Assembly (NCBI RefSeq): GCF_007677875.1
Contig: NZ_VEDO01000002.1
Location: 248,001 to 312,000 of the forward strand
From: Variovorax boronicumulans
Lineage (GTDB): Bacteria > Pseudomonadota > Gammaproteobacteria > Burkholderiales > Burkholderiaceae_C
DNA: 64,000 nt
Reading direction: 5' to 3'
Position 1 is the stretch's first letter. Every line of letters starts with the position of its first letter. Below the pieces are notes generated by a model. The model saw only the letters and a list, made by a program, of their open reading frames with translations, was not told where the DNA came from and made no database searches. Made by a program: the position numbers and the translations under genes. Shown here piece by piece: positions 44,512 to 53,495 of this stretch.

Positions 44512-45672
44512 ATGTTCACAAGGTGCGTGCGTGCCGCTGCGGTGGGCTGGGCGGTGTGTTGCGGGCTGGCGCTCGCCGGGCAATGGGGGCCGGCGCAGGC
44601 CGCGCCCGTCGTGTTCCACAAGGCCACGGACAACGGCACGGACGATGCCGCGGGCCGCTTCACGGCCGCGTTGCAGCCGGGCGGCGCCGACAACCAGGCC
44701 GTGCTGCAATTGTTCACGGCGGCCGGGCCGGGCGCGCGCATCACGGGCCTGTACGTGCAGGACGGCACCGGCGCGGTCGCACGCGACAGCATTTCCGGCG
44801 GGCCGCTGGCGCGGCTGTCCGAACCCCGGATCCACGAGGTGGTCCTGACCAGTCCCGGCGCCAACAGGATCGCCGTCATCAAGGCCTTGTCGGATGGCCT
44901 GGGCATTGCGCTGGCCGACGCGAAGAACCTGGTGGACAACGCGCCCAGCGTGGTCCGCTCGGCGTTCACCCCGGCCGGCAACGCTCAGCTGCAGCAGGCC
45001 CTGGAACTGGCCGGTGCGACGGTGGCGCTGAACAGCCGCCAGAACCCCGCGGTCCCCGTGGGCGCCAACCTCGGCGTGACCATGCCGGGCGAGGCTCCGA
45101 CGGGCTATGACGTGGTGCTGACGGACGTGGGCGCCAGCAAGCTCAACGTCATCAAGACGCTGCAGGACCTGACGAACCTCAGCCTGGCGCAGGCCAAGAA
45201 GCTCGTGGACGAGGCGCCGTCCGTGCTGCTGGCCAACGCGGGCCGCGACGAGGCGGCGGCGATGCGCCAGGCCCTGCAGGCGTCCGGCGCCACGGTGGCG
45301 CTGGAGCCCGTGGACGGCACGCCGGGGCAGGGCGGCATCGCGCTGCCCGTCGGCAGCACGGGCATCGTGCCGGACTTCACGCTGGGCTTCGCCTACGACG
45401 AGCCCGACGCCCGGCCCACGCTGCAGTTGGCGCTGGACCTGGACCGCTGGTTCGCTGACCTGCTGCAGGCCTGGCAGGACGGGCGCTTTTTGCTGGGCCT
45501 GCGCGTCACCGACGGCGACGGCCTCTCCGACCTGTTCCTGGCCGCCAACGACGTGCCGCCGGCCGAGGTGCCCGAGCCGAGCACGGCGGCATTGTTCGGC
45601 CTGGCGCTGCTGGGCCTGCTGCGGCGGGCGCACGCCAGGCCTGCGGGCGCGCGGCCCAACAGGGCGGCTTGA
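44512..45672 (+). CDS. Exported PEP-CTERM protein with two ribosomal L7/L12 C-terminal-type domains
   Basis: A 386-residue protein with GGAGG ribosome site and ATG at 44512. A signal peptide covers residues 1-30 (cleavage near AQA-APV). Residues 108-174 and 199-265 are two copies of a ribosomal protein bL12 C-terminal fold. Copy 1 has GANRIAVIKALSDGLGIAL, DAKNLVDNAPSVV and LQQALELAGATVAL; copy 2 has GASKLNVIKTLQDLTNLSL, QAKKLVDEAPSVL and MRQALQASGATVAL. These match the family's GANKxxVIK, AKxLVExAP and LxxAGAxV segments. Residues 31-105 and 285-345 resemble the two parts of a generic beta-sandwich PEP-CTERM body, so the L12 pair seems inserted into it. The C-terminus is a PEP-CTERM sorting tag: VPEPSTAA, hydrophobic helix, RRAHAR. 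It should be exported and handled by an exosortase encoded elsewhere. I know of no described function. Confidence 0.88.
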   Translation: MFTRCVRAAAVGWAVCCGLALAGQWGPAQAAPVVFHKATDNGTDDAAGRFTAALQPGGADNQAVLQLFTAAGPGARITGLYVQDGTGAVARDSISGGPLARLSEPRIHEVVLTSPGANRIAVIKALSDGLGIALADAKNLVDNAPSVVRSAFTPAGNAQLQQALELAGATVALNSRQNPAVPVGANLGVTMPGEAPTGYDVVLTDVGASKLNVIKTLQDLTNLSLAQAKKLVDEAPSVLLANAGRDEAAAMRQALQASGATVALEPVDGTPGQGGIALPVGSTGIVPDFTLGFAYDEPDARPTLQLALDLDRWFADLLQAWQDGRFLLGLRVTDGDGLSDLFLAANDVPPAEVPEPSTAALFGLALLGLLRRAHARPAGARPNRAA

Positions 45673-45909
45673 GCGGCCGCTACGGCGGTTGTGGCGCGTG
45701 CAAGCCCCATGCGCTGACCGGCACATCCTGCCTCCACGACGCGCGAAGCTGCAGGCCATCGCCATGCGGGTGCGGTGCGGACCGTGGCCGGCCGCAAGCG
45801 CCCCTGCGCCGCAGCGTGTGCGCGTCCCGCGCGGCGTACCGCTTCGGCGGGATGTGCGGCGCAGAGCCCACTGCCTACAGTCCAGACGCGCTGTTCTGGA
45901 GCCATTGCC
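45673..45909. other. Gap between PEP-CTERM and NHL genes
   Basis: 237 bases. I see no gene, no terminator with a T-run and no clear promoter. It should carry the promoter of the NHL-repeat lipoprotein, as the two genes are far apart for an operon. Confidence 0.3.
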
Positions 45910-48393
45910 ATGCTTTTGTTGTCGATATTGTTCATGCCCGCGCTGCGCCAGCGCGCGGCCCTGGCCCTGAGCGGCGCCGTGTTGGCCTTGGCCGCCTGCG
46001 GCGGTGGCGACGAAGCGGCGCCGCAGGCCAACCCCGGCACCCCGCCGCCCGAGGTCACACCCCCGGGGACGACGCCGGTCACCCCGCCCGCGGCGCCACC
46101 CGTACCGACCATTGCCGAGCAGCCGCAGCCGGCCAGCGCCACGGCCGGTGCGCCGGCCAGCTTCCGCGTGGCGGCCAGCTGCGCCAGTGGCACGCTGGCC
46201 ACGCAATGGCAGCGCAACAACGGCGCGGCCGGCGATTTCGCCGCCATCGCCGGCGCCACCGCGCCCAGCTATAGCTTCAGCACCGCCCTGGGCGACAACG
46301 GAGCGCAGTTCCGCGCCGTGCTGTCCTGCGGTGGCGAGAGCAGGACCAGCCAGACCGCCGGGCTCACCGTGCAGGCCGCGCCGCCACTGGCCGGGCCGGT
46401 GCTCGCGCCGCTGGCCGTCAATGGGCTGCGCGAGCAGGCCGACATCGGCCGCTCGCGCGGCATCGTGCGCGAACCTTCGGGCAGCTTCGCCTTCGTCTCG
46501 GAGAACACCGTGCGCCGCCTGGCGGCCGACCTCTCGTCCATCACGGTGATCGCCGGCGAGAGCGATGGCGCCGTGCCGCGCGCCACCGTGGACGGCACCG
46601 GCACCGCGGCGCGCTTGAACCAGCCGATGGGCATCGCCGTGGACCGCGACGGCAACCTGTACGTGACCGAGGAACTCGGCCACACGGTGCGCCGCATCAC
46701 GCCCGCGGGCGTGGTGACAACGCTCGCCGGCACGCCCGGTGTCGCCGGCATGGCCGACGGCACGGGCAGCGCCGCGCTGTTCTCCTCCCCGGTTGGCATC
46801 GCGCTGGGCGCCGATGGCGATCTCTACGTGGCCGACAGCGGCAACGCCCGCATCCGTCGCGTGAGCCGGTCGGGCGCCGTCTCCACCTACGCCGGCAACG
46901 GCGGTTTCAATTCGGTCAACGGGCCGGCCGCCAGCGCCGAGTTCGCCGTGCCCACGGGCATCGCCGCAGCGGCCGACGGCACCGTGTACGTGAGCGAGTT
47001 CGGGCGCGTGCGCCGCATTGCGCGCAGTGGCGCCGGCGCCGGCAGCGTCGACACCCTCGCCGGCAAGGGCCCGCCGCCTGGCAACGACAGCGCCGACGGC
47101 ACCGGCCTGGCGGCCGCATTGCCCACGACCGGCTTCATGGCCCTGGACGGCAACACGCTGTACCTGCGCGACGGCTTCGGCCTGCTGCGCGCGATCGACA
47201 CCGTCACGACCGTCGTCACCACGGTCACCGGCACGCGGCCCACGGCCGCCGAGTACAACGCCCCGTCTTCGTCCTACCCCGCGTTCGTCGACGGTCCGCC
47301 CGGCCAGGCGCGGCTGGACCGGTTCCGCGGCGGCGTGGCCGTGGCGGGCGATGGCGGCTTCATCCTGACCGACAACACCGCAGGCGCGGTGCGTCGGGTC
47401 GACGCCGGCGGCCACGTCACCACGATCGCCATGGCCAGCGCCTACGCCGTGACACCCCAGCCGCGCGGCGGCACCGGCGTGCTGGCGCAGATGCCGCTGC
47501 GCAGTTCCACCTTCGGCGCCGCACCGATGGCCGCCGCGCCGGACGGCAGCCTGGTCTTGAGCCAGGCCGCCAGCGTGCTGCGGCGCATCGCCCCCGACGG
47601 CAGCGTCACGCGCCTCGCCGGCCTGCCGGACGACCGCTGGAACGTGGACGGCGCTGGCGGCACTGCGCTGCTCAATGCCGCCATCGCCCTGACCGTCGAC
47701 AGCGCGGGCAACATCTTTTTCTTCGACGCCTTCAACATCCGCCGCATCGACGCCGGCAACACGACCACGCCGCTGGCCGGCGCGGCCTACGATTCCATCC
47801 CCAGCCAGAGCACGCCGCCGCCGGCATCGGGCGCGGTGGACGGCAGCGGCGCGGCGGCGCGCTTTGCCGCAGTCGCGGCGCTGGTGACGGGCGCGGGCGG
47901 CGAGCTGTTCGCGGCCGACCCGGAGAACCGCGCCATCCGGCGCATCGATGCCGCGGGCAACGTGAGCACCTATGCGGGGGCGTTGGGACAGTACGGCACC
48001 GCCGACGGGCCGGCCGCGAGCGCGCGCTTCAGCGGACCGGAAGGCCTGGCGCGCACGCCCGACGGCGCACTGTGGGTGCTGGACGGCAGCCGCGGCAATG
48101 GCGCTGCGACGCTGCGCCGCATCGCGCCGGACGGCAGCGTCGGCAGCGTCGCCAGCCTGGCCCTGCGCATCGCGGTGGACCCGGCCGGCACGCTCTACGC
48201 CATCACCCACCTGGGCGACCTGGCCCGCGTGGACCCGGCCACGGGCGCGTTCACGACGCTGATCCCGCGCGGTCAGGGCGTCACGCTGGGCAGCAGCCCG
48301 ACGCTGGGCGCCAGCAATACGCTGGTGGCTACGGGCGTGAAGCGCCTGGTGCTGGTCTCGGACAACCAACTGCTGCAGGCCACGCTGCCCTGA
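45910..48393 (+). CDS. NHL-repeat lipoprotein
   Basis: An 827-residue surface or periplasmic protein. The N-terminus is a lipoprotein signal peptide with lipobox LAAC followed by GGGDEAA. A Pro/Thr-rich linker (about 36-68) leads to an Ig-like domain (about 72-155, QPASATAGAPASFRVAA). The rest is a beta-propeller of NHL repeats, seen as GIAVDRDGNLYVTEELGHTV, GIALGADGDLYVADSGNARI and GLARTPDGALWVLDG, each followed by a VRRI-type strand and an AGxxG turn. More than six repeats suggests one or two propellers. The NHL part probably binds protein or carbohydrate; the ligand is unknown. Confidence 0.9.
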   Translation: MLLLSILFMPALRQRAALALSGAVLALAACGGGDEAAPQANPGTPPPEVTPPGTTPVTPPAAPPVPTIAEQPQPASATAGAPASFRVAASCASGTLATQWQRNNGAAGDFAAIAGATAPSYSFSTALGDNGAQFRAVLSCGGESRTSQTAGLTVQAAPPLAGPVLAPLAVNGLREQADIGRSRGIVREPSGSFAFVSENTVRRLAADLSSITVIAGESDGAVPRATVDGTGTAARLNQPMGIAVDRDGNLYVTEELGHTVRRITPAGVVTTLAGTPGVAGMADGTGSAALFSSPVGIALGADGDLYVADSGNARIRRVSRSGAVSTYAGNGGFNSVNGPAASAEFAVPTGIAAAADGTVYVSEFGRVRRIARSGAGAGSVDTLAGKGPPPGNDSADGTGLAAALPTTGFMALDGNTLYLRDGFGLLRAIDTVTTVVTTVTGTRPTAAEYNAPSSSYPAFVDGPPGQARLDRFRGGVAVAGDGGFILTDNTAGAVRRVDAGGHVTTIAMASAYAVTPQPRGGTGVLAQMPLRSSTFGAAPMAAAPDGSLVLSQAASVLRRIAPDGSVTRLAGLPDDRWNVDGAGGTALLNAAIALTVDSAGNIFFFDAFNIRRIDAGNTTTPLAGAAYDSIPSQSTPPPASGAVDGSGAAARFAAVAALVTGAGGELFAADPENRAIRRIDAAGNVSTYAGALGQYGTADGPAASARFSGPEGLARTPDGALWVLDGSRGNGAATLRRIAPDGSVGSVASLALRIAVDPAGTLYAITHLGDLARVDPATGAFTTLIPRGQGVTLGSSPTLGASNTLVATGVKRLVLVSDNQLLQATLP

Positions 48394-49410
48394 TCAGGCC
48401 GGGCGGCTGGAGCGGCGCGGCTTGGCGCCGGGCTCCGCGGCCGCGGCATCGCCGAGCCACTCGGCCTCCCAGCGGCCGCTCGCGATCAGCGTGCGCGCCG
48501 CATCTCCCAGCGCCTGTGCGACCACGGCCGCTGCCGCATCGAGCGGCCGGTCGGCGGCGGTCGCCAGGCTGTAGCTGCGCTGCAGTTCGGGCTGCACCAC
48601 GCGCGCGATCAGCCAGGGCGCCGCGCGGTGGCCGGCGTCGGGCAGGGCGCAGGCAGGCGTGAACGTGAATCCGGCGCCACTCGCGTAGAGCGAGCGGATC
48701 ACGCGCGCCGAATCGTGCTCATGCGCGATGTTGAGCACCACGTCCTGGCTGGCGGCGGCATCTTCCACGCGCTGGCGGATCGAGAAGCGGCGCGACTGCA
48801 GCACCAGCGGCTGGGCCGCGGCGTCGGCGAATGCGATGTGCGGGTGGCCACCGCGCGGCGCAGCGCGCTGCAGCAGCGGGGCCACGCGGCCATCGGCATC
48901 GTGGCCGCAGAAGTACATGGCCTCGCGTGCGAAGGGGCGGCAGCGCAGGCCGTCGACCTGGGCGGTGTCGACCAGGATGCCGATGTCGGCGCGCCGGTCC
49001 AGCATGGCCTTTCGCACCATCAGGCTCAGGTCGTCGAGCACGAACACGCGGATGCGCGGATGCGTGGCCTTCAGCCCCGCCAGCACCGGGCCCATGAGCA
49101 GCGAGGCCAGCAGAAAGGGCAGGGCCACCGTGACCGAGCCTTCCGGGCCCTGCGGCAGGCTGCGCACGCGCTCGCGCACGGCAGCCGCGTCCGACAGCAG
49201 CCGGCGCGCGTCCTGGTAAAGCTGCAGCCCAGCGGGCGTGGGCGTCATGCCCGCGTGCGAGCGCTCGAACAGCTGGGCACCGAGTTCGTCCTCGAGCTTG
49301 CGGATCTGCGCCGTCAGCGCGGGCTGGGCCACGTACAGTGAACTGGCCGCGCGCGACAGGCTGCCCGCCTCGAGCACGGCGATGAAGTAACGCAGGGTTC
49401 GCAGTTCCAC
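48394..49410 (-). CDS. LysR-family transcriptional regulator
   Basis: A 338-residue LysR regulator. The GTG at 49410 begins VELRTLRYFIAVLEAGSLSR, the classical LysR N-terminus, followed by the winged HTH (AASSLYVAQPALTAQIRKLE) and the two-lobed effector domain from about residue 90. The C-terminus is extended and basic (AKPRRSSRPA). It is the last gene after the ligase, dehydrogenase and Bug receptor on the same strand, 41 bases downstream of the receptor gene, so it may be co-transcribed and regulate that operon. The effector may be the acid taken up or its CoA ester. Confidence 0.92.
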   Translation of the reverse strand: MELRTLRYFIAVLEAGSLSRAASSLYVAQPALTAQIRKLEDELGAQLFERSHAGMTPTPAGLQLYQDARRLLSDAAAVRERVRSLPQGPEGSVTVALPFLLASLLMGPVLAGLKATHPRIRVFVLDDLSLMVRKAMLDRRADIGILVDTAQVDGLRCRPFAREAMYFCGHDADGRVAPLLQRAAPRGGHPHIAFADAAAQPLVLQSRRFSIRQRVEDAAASQDVVLNIAHEHDSARVIRSLYASGAGFTFTPACALPDAGHRAAPWLIARVVQPELQRSYSLATAADRPLDAAAAVVAQALGDAARTLIASGRWEAEWLGDAAAAEPGAKPRRSSRPA

Positions 49411-49451
49411 GGGGGTGGACTGTAAGGCCGGGCGGCCGGCGCCCGCGCGGC

Positions 49452-50429
49452 TCACATCGGCGCCAGTCCCACGCGCTTCATCATGGCTTCCGTGAGGGCC
49501 ATCTCGCGCGTGAAGCCGCGCACGTAGTCCTCGCCGTCCAGCATGTCCACGCTGCCGCCCTGGGCCTGCAGGGCCTCCACCACGCGTGGCTGCTGCAGCG
49601 CGGCCCGGAACGCGGCGCGGATGCGTTCGACCACGGCGTCCGGCGTGCCGGCCGGCACCGAGACGCCGCCCCAGGACACCAGCTCGACGCCGGGCACGCC
49701 GGCCTCGGCCAGCGTGGGCACCTGCGGCAGCATGGGATTGCGGCGCGGCCCGGCCACGGCCAGCGCGCGCAGGTGGCCGGCCTTGATCTGCTGGTAGGGC
49801 ACGGACAGGATGGGCGTGCCGAACACGACCTGCTTGCCCAGCACCGCGTTGACGAGCTCGGAGGCGCCCTTGTAGGGCACGTGCAGCGCCCGCGCATCGA
49901 GCGCGCTGAGCAGCAGCTCCATGCCCAGGTGGGACGGCGTGCCCACGCCGCCCGAGGCGTATTCGAGCTTGCCGGGTGCGGCGCGCAGCCGGGCGGCCAG
50001 GGCCTGCACGCTGTCGATGTCCGAGTCGGCGTGCACGATCAGCGCGATGTCCGAACTCGTCAGCCGCATCACGTGGCGGAAGTCCTTGAGCGCGTCGAAG
50101 CCGGGCTGCTTGTACATGCGCATGTTGGCGGCCATGGGCGCGGCCGAGTAGACCCAGGTGTAGCCGTCGGCCGGCGACTTGGCCGCCAGCCGCGCGCCGA
50201 TGTTGCCGGCCGCGCCGCCCTTGTTCTCGATCACCACAGGCTGGCCCAGCAGCGGGCCCACGGCCTCGGCCAGGATGCGGGCGGTGGTGTCCGGGCCGGT
50301 GCCGGCCAGGTAGGGCAGCAGCCATTTGACGGCGCGGCTGGGGTAGGGGTCGGCGGCGTGGGCGAAGGGCGCGAAGGCCGCGGCCAGGCCGGCGCCCAGC
50401 AGGGCGCGGCGTTGCAGGGTCGGTTGCAT
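49452..50429 (-). CDS. Bug-family (TctC) tripartite tricarboxylate receptor
   Basis: A 325-residue periplasmic binding protein. It has a signal peptide with RR (LQRRALLGAGLAAAFA, cleavage near AHA-ADP), then the Bug landmarks KWLLPYLAGTGPDTTARILA, VIENKGGAAGNIGA, YASGGVGTPSHLGMELL, VPYKGASE and TLAEAGVPG. CGGAGAC lies before the ATG. Bug proteins bind carboxylates and often pair with TctAB. Here it sits in an operon with an acyl-CoA ligase and dehydrogenase, so the ligand is probably the carboxylate that those enzymes process. Confidence 0.95.
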   Translation of the reverse strand: MQPTLQRRALLGAGLAAAFAPFAHAADPYPSRAVKWLLPYLAGTGPDTTARILAEAVGPLLGQPVVIENKGGAAGNIGARLAAKSPADGYTWVYSAAPMAANMRMYKQPGFDALKDFRHVMRLTSSDIALIVHADSDIDSVQALAARLRAAPGKLEYASGGVGTPSHLGMELLLSALDARALHVPYKGASELVNAVLGKQVVFGTPILSVPYQQIKAGHLRALAVAGPRRNPMLPQVPTLAEAGVPGVELVSWGGVSVPAGTPDAVVERIRAAFRAALQQPRVVEALQAQGGSVDMLDGEDYVRGFTREMALTEAMMKRVGLAPM

Positions 50430-50463
50430 GGTGTCTCCGGGTGTTCTTCGAAAGGCGACGCGC

Positions 50464-51663
50464 TCAACTCGTTTCGAGCAATTCCTTGGCGATGGTGTTC
50501 TTCTGGATCTCGCTGGTGCCCGTCAGCACGCGGTACATGCGCAGCAGGCGGAACAGGAATTCCACGCGCCGGCCCTGCACGATGCCCTCGCCACCATGGA
50601 TCTGCACGGCGCGGTCGGCCACGCGGAACGCGGTCTCCGAGCAGAACAGCTTGGCCATCGAGGTCTCGGCGCGCGCGGCGCCGCCGGCGTCCAGCGCGCG
50701 GGCCGTGCCCAGCATCAGCGCGCGCGCCGCGGCCAGTTCGGTCGCCATCTCGGCCAGCATGTGCTGGATCGCCTGGAACTGCGCGATGCTGCGGCCGAAC
50801 TGGCGGCGCTGCAGCGCGTGGTCGCGCGCGTCGCGCAGCGCCAGCTGGGCCAGGCCCAGCATGGCCGGGCAGTGCAGCAGCCGGTTCACGCTGATGCGGC
50901 CCAGCGCCAGCGCCAGGCCACGGCCGGGCTCGCCGATGCGGTTGGCCAGCGGCACGCGGCAGTCCTCGAGGACGATGTCGCCCGTGCTGCTCTGGCCCGC
51001 CATGGTCTTGTAGCCCGACTCCACGCGCACGCCTTCGCTGCGCAGGTCGACGAAGAAGGCCGTGACCTCGCGCTCGGCCGCGCCCTCGGCGGCGGTGGAG
51101 GCCAGCAGCACGGCCGCGTCGGCGAAGGGCGAGCCCGAGATGAAGCGCTTGCGGCCGTTCACGAGGTAGTGCTCGCCCTGCAGCACGGCGCGCGTCTGCA
51201 CGGCGCCGGCGTCCGAGCCCGCCTCGGCTTCGGTCAGCGCGAAACAGATCGCCATTTCGGCCTGGGCCACGGGCACGATGAACTGCTGCATCTGGTAGGG
51301 CGTGGCCTGGCGCGCCAGCGCGCCCACGCGCGGCGGGCCGCTCAGTTCGCCGAACACGTGCGGCGCGAAGGGCGAGCCACTCGCGTAAATGGCTTCCTTG
51401 ATCAGCACGTGGTCGAGCACCGGCAGGCCCAGGCCGCCCATCTTCTCGGGCAGCGTCATGCCGTAGAAGCCTAGCGCATGCGCGCGGCGCCAGACCTGCT
51501 GCAGCAGCGCGCGGTCGGCGCCGTGCTCGTGGTTGATGCCGTGGGCGCGGGCCAGTTCGGCCAGTTCGCCGTGCAGGAAGTCCTGCACGCGCGCGATGAT
51601 GTCGGCGGCGCGCGCGCTGCCTTCGAAGGGGCTGTCGAACAGGGGTTTGGATGCGGCGGTCAT
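50464..51663 (-). CDS. Acyl-CoA dehydrogenase
   Basis: A 399-residue FAD enzyme with a helical N-domain, a beta domain (CFALTEAEAGSDAGAVQTRA, RKRFISGSPFADAAV) and a helical C-domain (QIHGGEGIVQG). The usual C-terminal YEGTSEIQ reads VLTGTSEIQ, so the normal catalytic Glu is replaced by Thr. The base may sit elsewhere, or the reaction differs. It starts 3 bases after the ligase stop and is followed 34 bases later by the Bug receptor gene. Probable role: oxidising the acyl-CoA made by the ligase. Confidence 0.92.
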   Translation of the reverse strand: MTAASKPLFDSPFEGSARAADIIARVQDFLHGELAELARAHGINHEHGADRALLQQVWRRAHALGFYGMTLPEKMGGLGLPVLDHVLIKEAIYASGSPFAPHVFGELSGPPRVGALARQATPYQMQQFIVPVAQAEMAICFALTEAEAGSDAGAVQTRAVLQGEHYLVNGRKRFISGSPFADAAVLLASTAAEGAAEREVTAFFVDLRSEGVRVESGYKTMAGQSSTGDIVLEDCRVPLANRIGEPGRGLALALGRISVNRLLHCPAMLGLAQLALRDARDHALQRRQFGRSIAQFQAIQHMLAEMATELAAARALMLGTARALDAGGAARAETSMAKLFCSETAFRVADRAVQIHGGEGIVQGRRVEFLFRLLRMYRVLTGTSEIQKNTIAKELLETS

Positions 51664-51666
51664 GGT

Positions 51667-53247
51667 TCAGTTCACCTTGCGGCTGTGGTTGACCCAGTAG
51701 GGCGCCTGGATGGCCTTGCGGGCGACCTTGCCGTTGCTGTTCTTCTCCAGCGCGGCGACGAATTCCAGGTGGCGCGGCCGCTTGAAGCCGGCCAGCCGCT
51801 CGGCGCAGAAGGCGTCCAGCGCGCGCGCATCGGCCGGCTGGCCGGGTTTGAGCACCACGTGGGCGGCGACGGATTCGCCCCACTTGTCGTCGGGCACGGC
51901 GAACACGCAGGCCTCGGCCACGGCCGCATGCTGGTACAGCACGGCCTCGACCTCGGAGGGGTAGACGTTGAAGCCTCCGCTGATGACCATGTCCTTCTTG
52001 CGGTCGACGATGTAGACGAAGCCCTCCTCGTCCAGCCGCGCGAGGTCACCCGTGTGGTAGCGGCCGTCCTGGAGCACCTCGGCCGTGAGTTCGGGCGCGC
52101 GCCAGTAGCCGGCGAACACGTCCTCGCCGCCCACGACGATCTCGCCGATCTCGCCCAGCGCGACGGGTTGGCCGGCGTCGTCCAGGATCTGCACATCGCA
52201 CTCCAGCAGCGGCCGGCCGCAGGAGGCCAGCCGCTCGGGCCGGGCGGCGCGGGCGTGCAGATGGTCTTCGACCGTGAGGCCGCAGACGCCCGAGGTGGTC
52301 TCGCCCGCGCCATAGCCCTGCGACAGCACCGGGCCGAACACGTCCATCGCCTGCAGGATGCGCGCCGGCGCCATGGGGGCGGCGCCGTAGCCCAGGCGCT
52401 GCAGGTCGGGCAACGGGCGGTAACTGCGCTCGGGTTGGCCTTGCAGCTCGGCCAGCAGCATGTTGATCATCGTCGGCACGAGGAAGGTGTGGGTCACGCG
52501 CTCGGCCCGCATGTCGGCCAGGAAGCGGTCCGGCGCGAAGCCGCTGAAGAGACGGATGGTGGTGCCGCTGCACAGTGCCGGCACCAGCTGCATGCCCGAG
52601 GCGTGCGTGATCGGGCCGACCAGGCCGAGGATGTGGTCGGGGCGCGTGGTGTCGGGCCGCATCAGGAACTTGCGCAGCTGCGCGAGCCGGTTGCCGAAGG
52701 TCTGCATCGCGGCCTTGAGCACGCCCGAGGAGCCCGAGGTGTAGTGCAGCACGGCCAGCTCGTCGGCGTGCACGGCCACGGCCTCGAAGCGGTCGCTCGC
52801 GCGCGCCAGCACAGCCTCGTAGCCGTTGCCGTCGGGGCCGTCGAGCAGCAGCAGGCGCGGCATGGCGCCGCGCACGTGCGGGCGGAAGGACTCGGCCCGC
52901 GCGGCCGTGGTGATGACCAGGCTGGCCTCGCTGTTGTCCACGGTGGCGCCGACTTCGGCGGGCGATAGCCGCGCGTTGTAGGGCGCCTTGACCAGCGCGG
53001 CCTTGTAGCAGGCGAGTTCGGTCTCGACGATCTCGGCGCAGTTGGGCAGGTAGATGCCCACGCGGTCGCCGCGTTGCAGGCCCAGGCCCAGCAGCGCGTT
53101 GGCCAGGCGGTTGGCACGCGCGTCGAGTTCCGCGTAGGAGAGGCTGCGTTCGGGCGTCACGATGGCGCGGCGGGTCGCATGGCGCTGCGCGCTGCGGGCG
53201 ACGAGGGCGCCCACGTTGGTCACGGGGCGGGGGGCTGGGGCGGTCAA
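51667..53247 (-). CDS. AMP-dependent acyl-CoA synthetase/ligase
   Basis: Activates a carboxylic acid to its CoA thioester with ATP, in the cytoplasm. It has 526 residues and starts with TTG at 53247 after a strong AGGAG ribosome site (MTAPAPRPVTN). The motifs are LHYTSGSSGVLKA (P-loop), YGAGETTSG, HTGDLARLDEEGF and KNSNGKVARKAI with the catalytic Lys near the C-terminus. It is first in an operon with an acyl-CoA dehydrogenase and Bug receptor. The substrate class (fatty, aromatic or branched) cannot be told from motifs alone. Confidence 0.94.
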   Translation of the reverse strand: MTAPAPRPVTNVGALVARSAQRHATRRAIVTPERSLSYAELDARANRLANALLGLGLQRGDRVGIYLPNCAEIVETELACYKAALVKAPYNARLSPAEVGATVDNSEASLVITTAARAESFRPHVRGAMPRLLLLDGPDGNGYEAVLARASDRFEAVAVHADELAVLHYTSGSSGVLKAAMQTFGNRLAQLRKFLMRPDTTRPDHILGLVGPITHASGMQLVPALCSGTTIRLFSGFAPDRFLADMRAERVTHTFLVPTMINMLLAELQGQPERSYRPLPDLQRLGYGAAPMAPARILQAMDVFGPVLSQGYGAGETTSGVCGLTVEDHLHARAARPERLASCGRPLLECDVQILDDAGQPVALGEIGEIVVGGEDVFAGYWRAPELTAEVLQDGRYHTGDLARLDEEGFVYIVDRKKDMVISGGFNVYPSEVEAVLYQHAAVAEACVFAVPDDKWGESVAAHVVLKPGQPADARALDAFCAERLAGFKRPRHLEFVAALEKNSNGKVARKAIQAPYWVNHSRKVN

Positions 53248-53495
53248 GGGCTTGTCTCCTGGAAGGCAGCGGTGCGCTGCCGTGGGAGCACTGTTCCAGA
53301 TCGTCTGCCATCACGGAAATACGGATTGCTGATGCAGGGCCATCGATTCCGTTGATGGCCTGCCGGCGTGCTTTCCGACATTCCTGTGCGCATGGGCTTG
53401 CGCGCTGTGCGCAGCGGCCGACGCGAAGATCGGCCATCGGCGCTGGCGGGCGGGGCTGCGGCGGCGCAAGCTGAAGGCGTTTTCAGGAGTACGCC

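Noticed and set aside
45105-45250. Possibility that the L7/L12-like segment is a genuine ribosomal protein gene
   Set aside because: It lies inside a frame with signal peptide and PEP-CTERM tag, is present twice, lacks the bL12 N-terminal dimer domain, and has no rplJ or rpoB neighbour.
44080-45672. One continuous frame that would fuse the AraC HTH to the L7/L12 PEP-CTERM protein
   Set aside because: A strong ribosome site and signal peptide mark a start at 44512, and the AraC remnant continues in another frame; the fused frame is chance.
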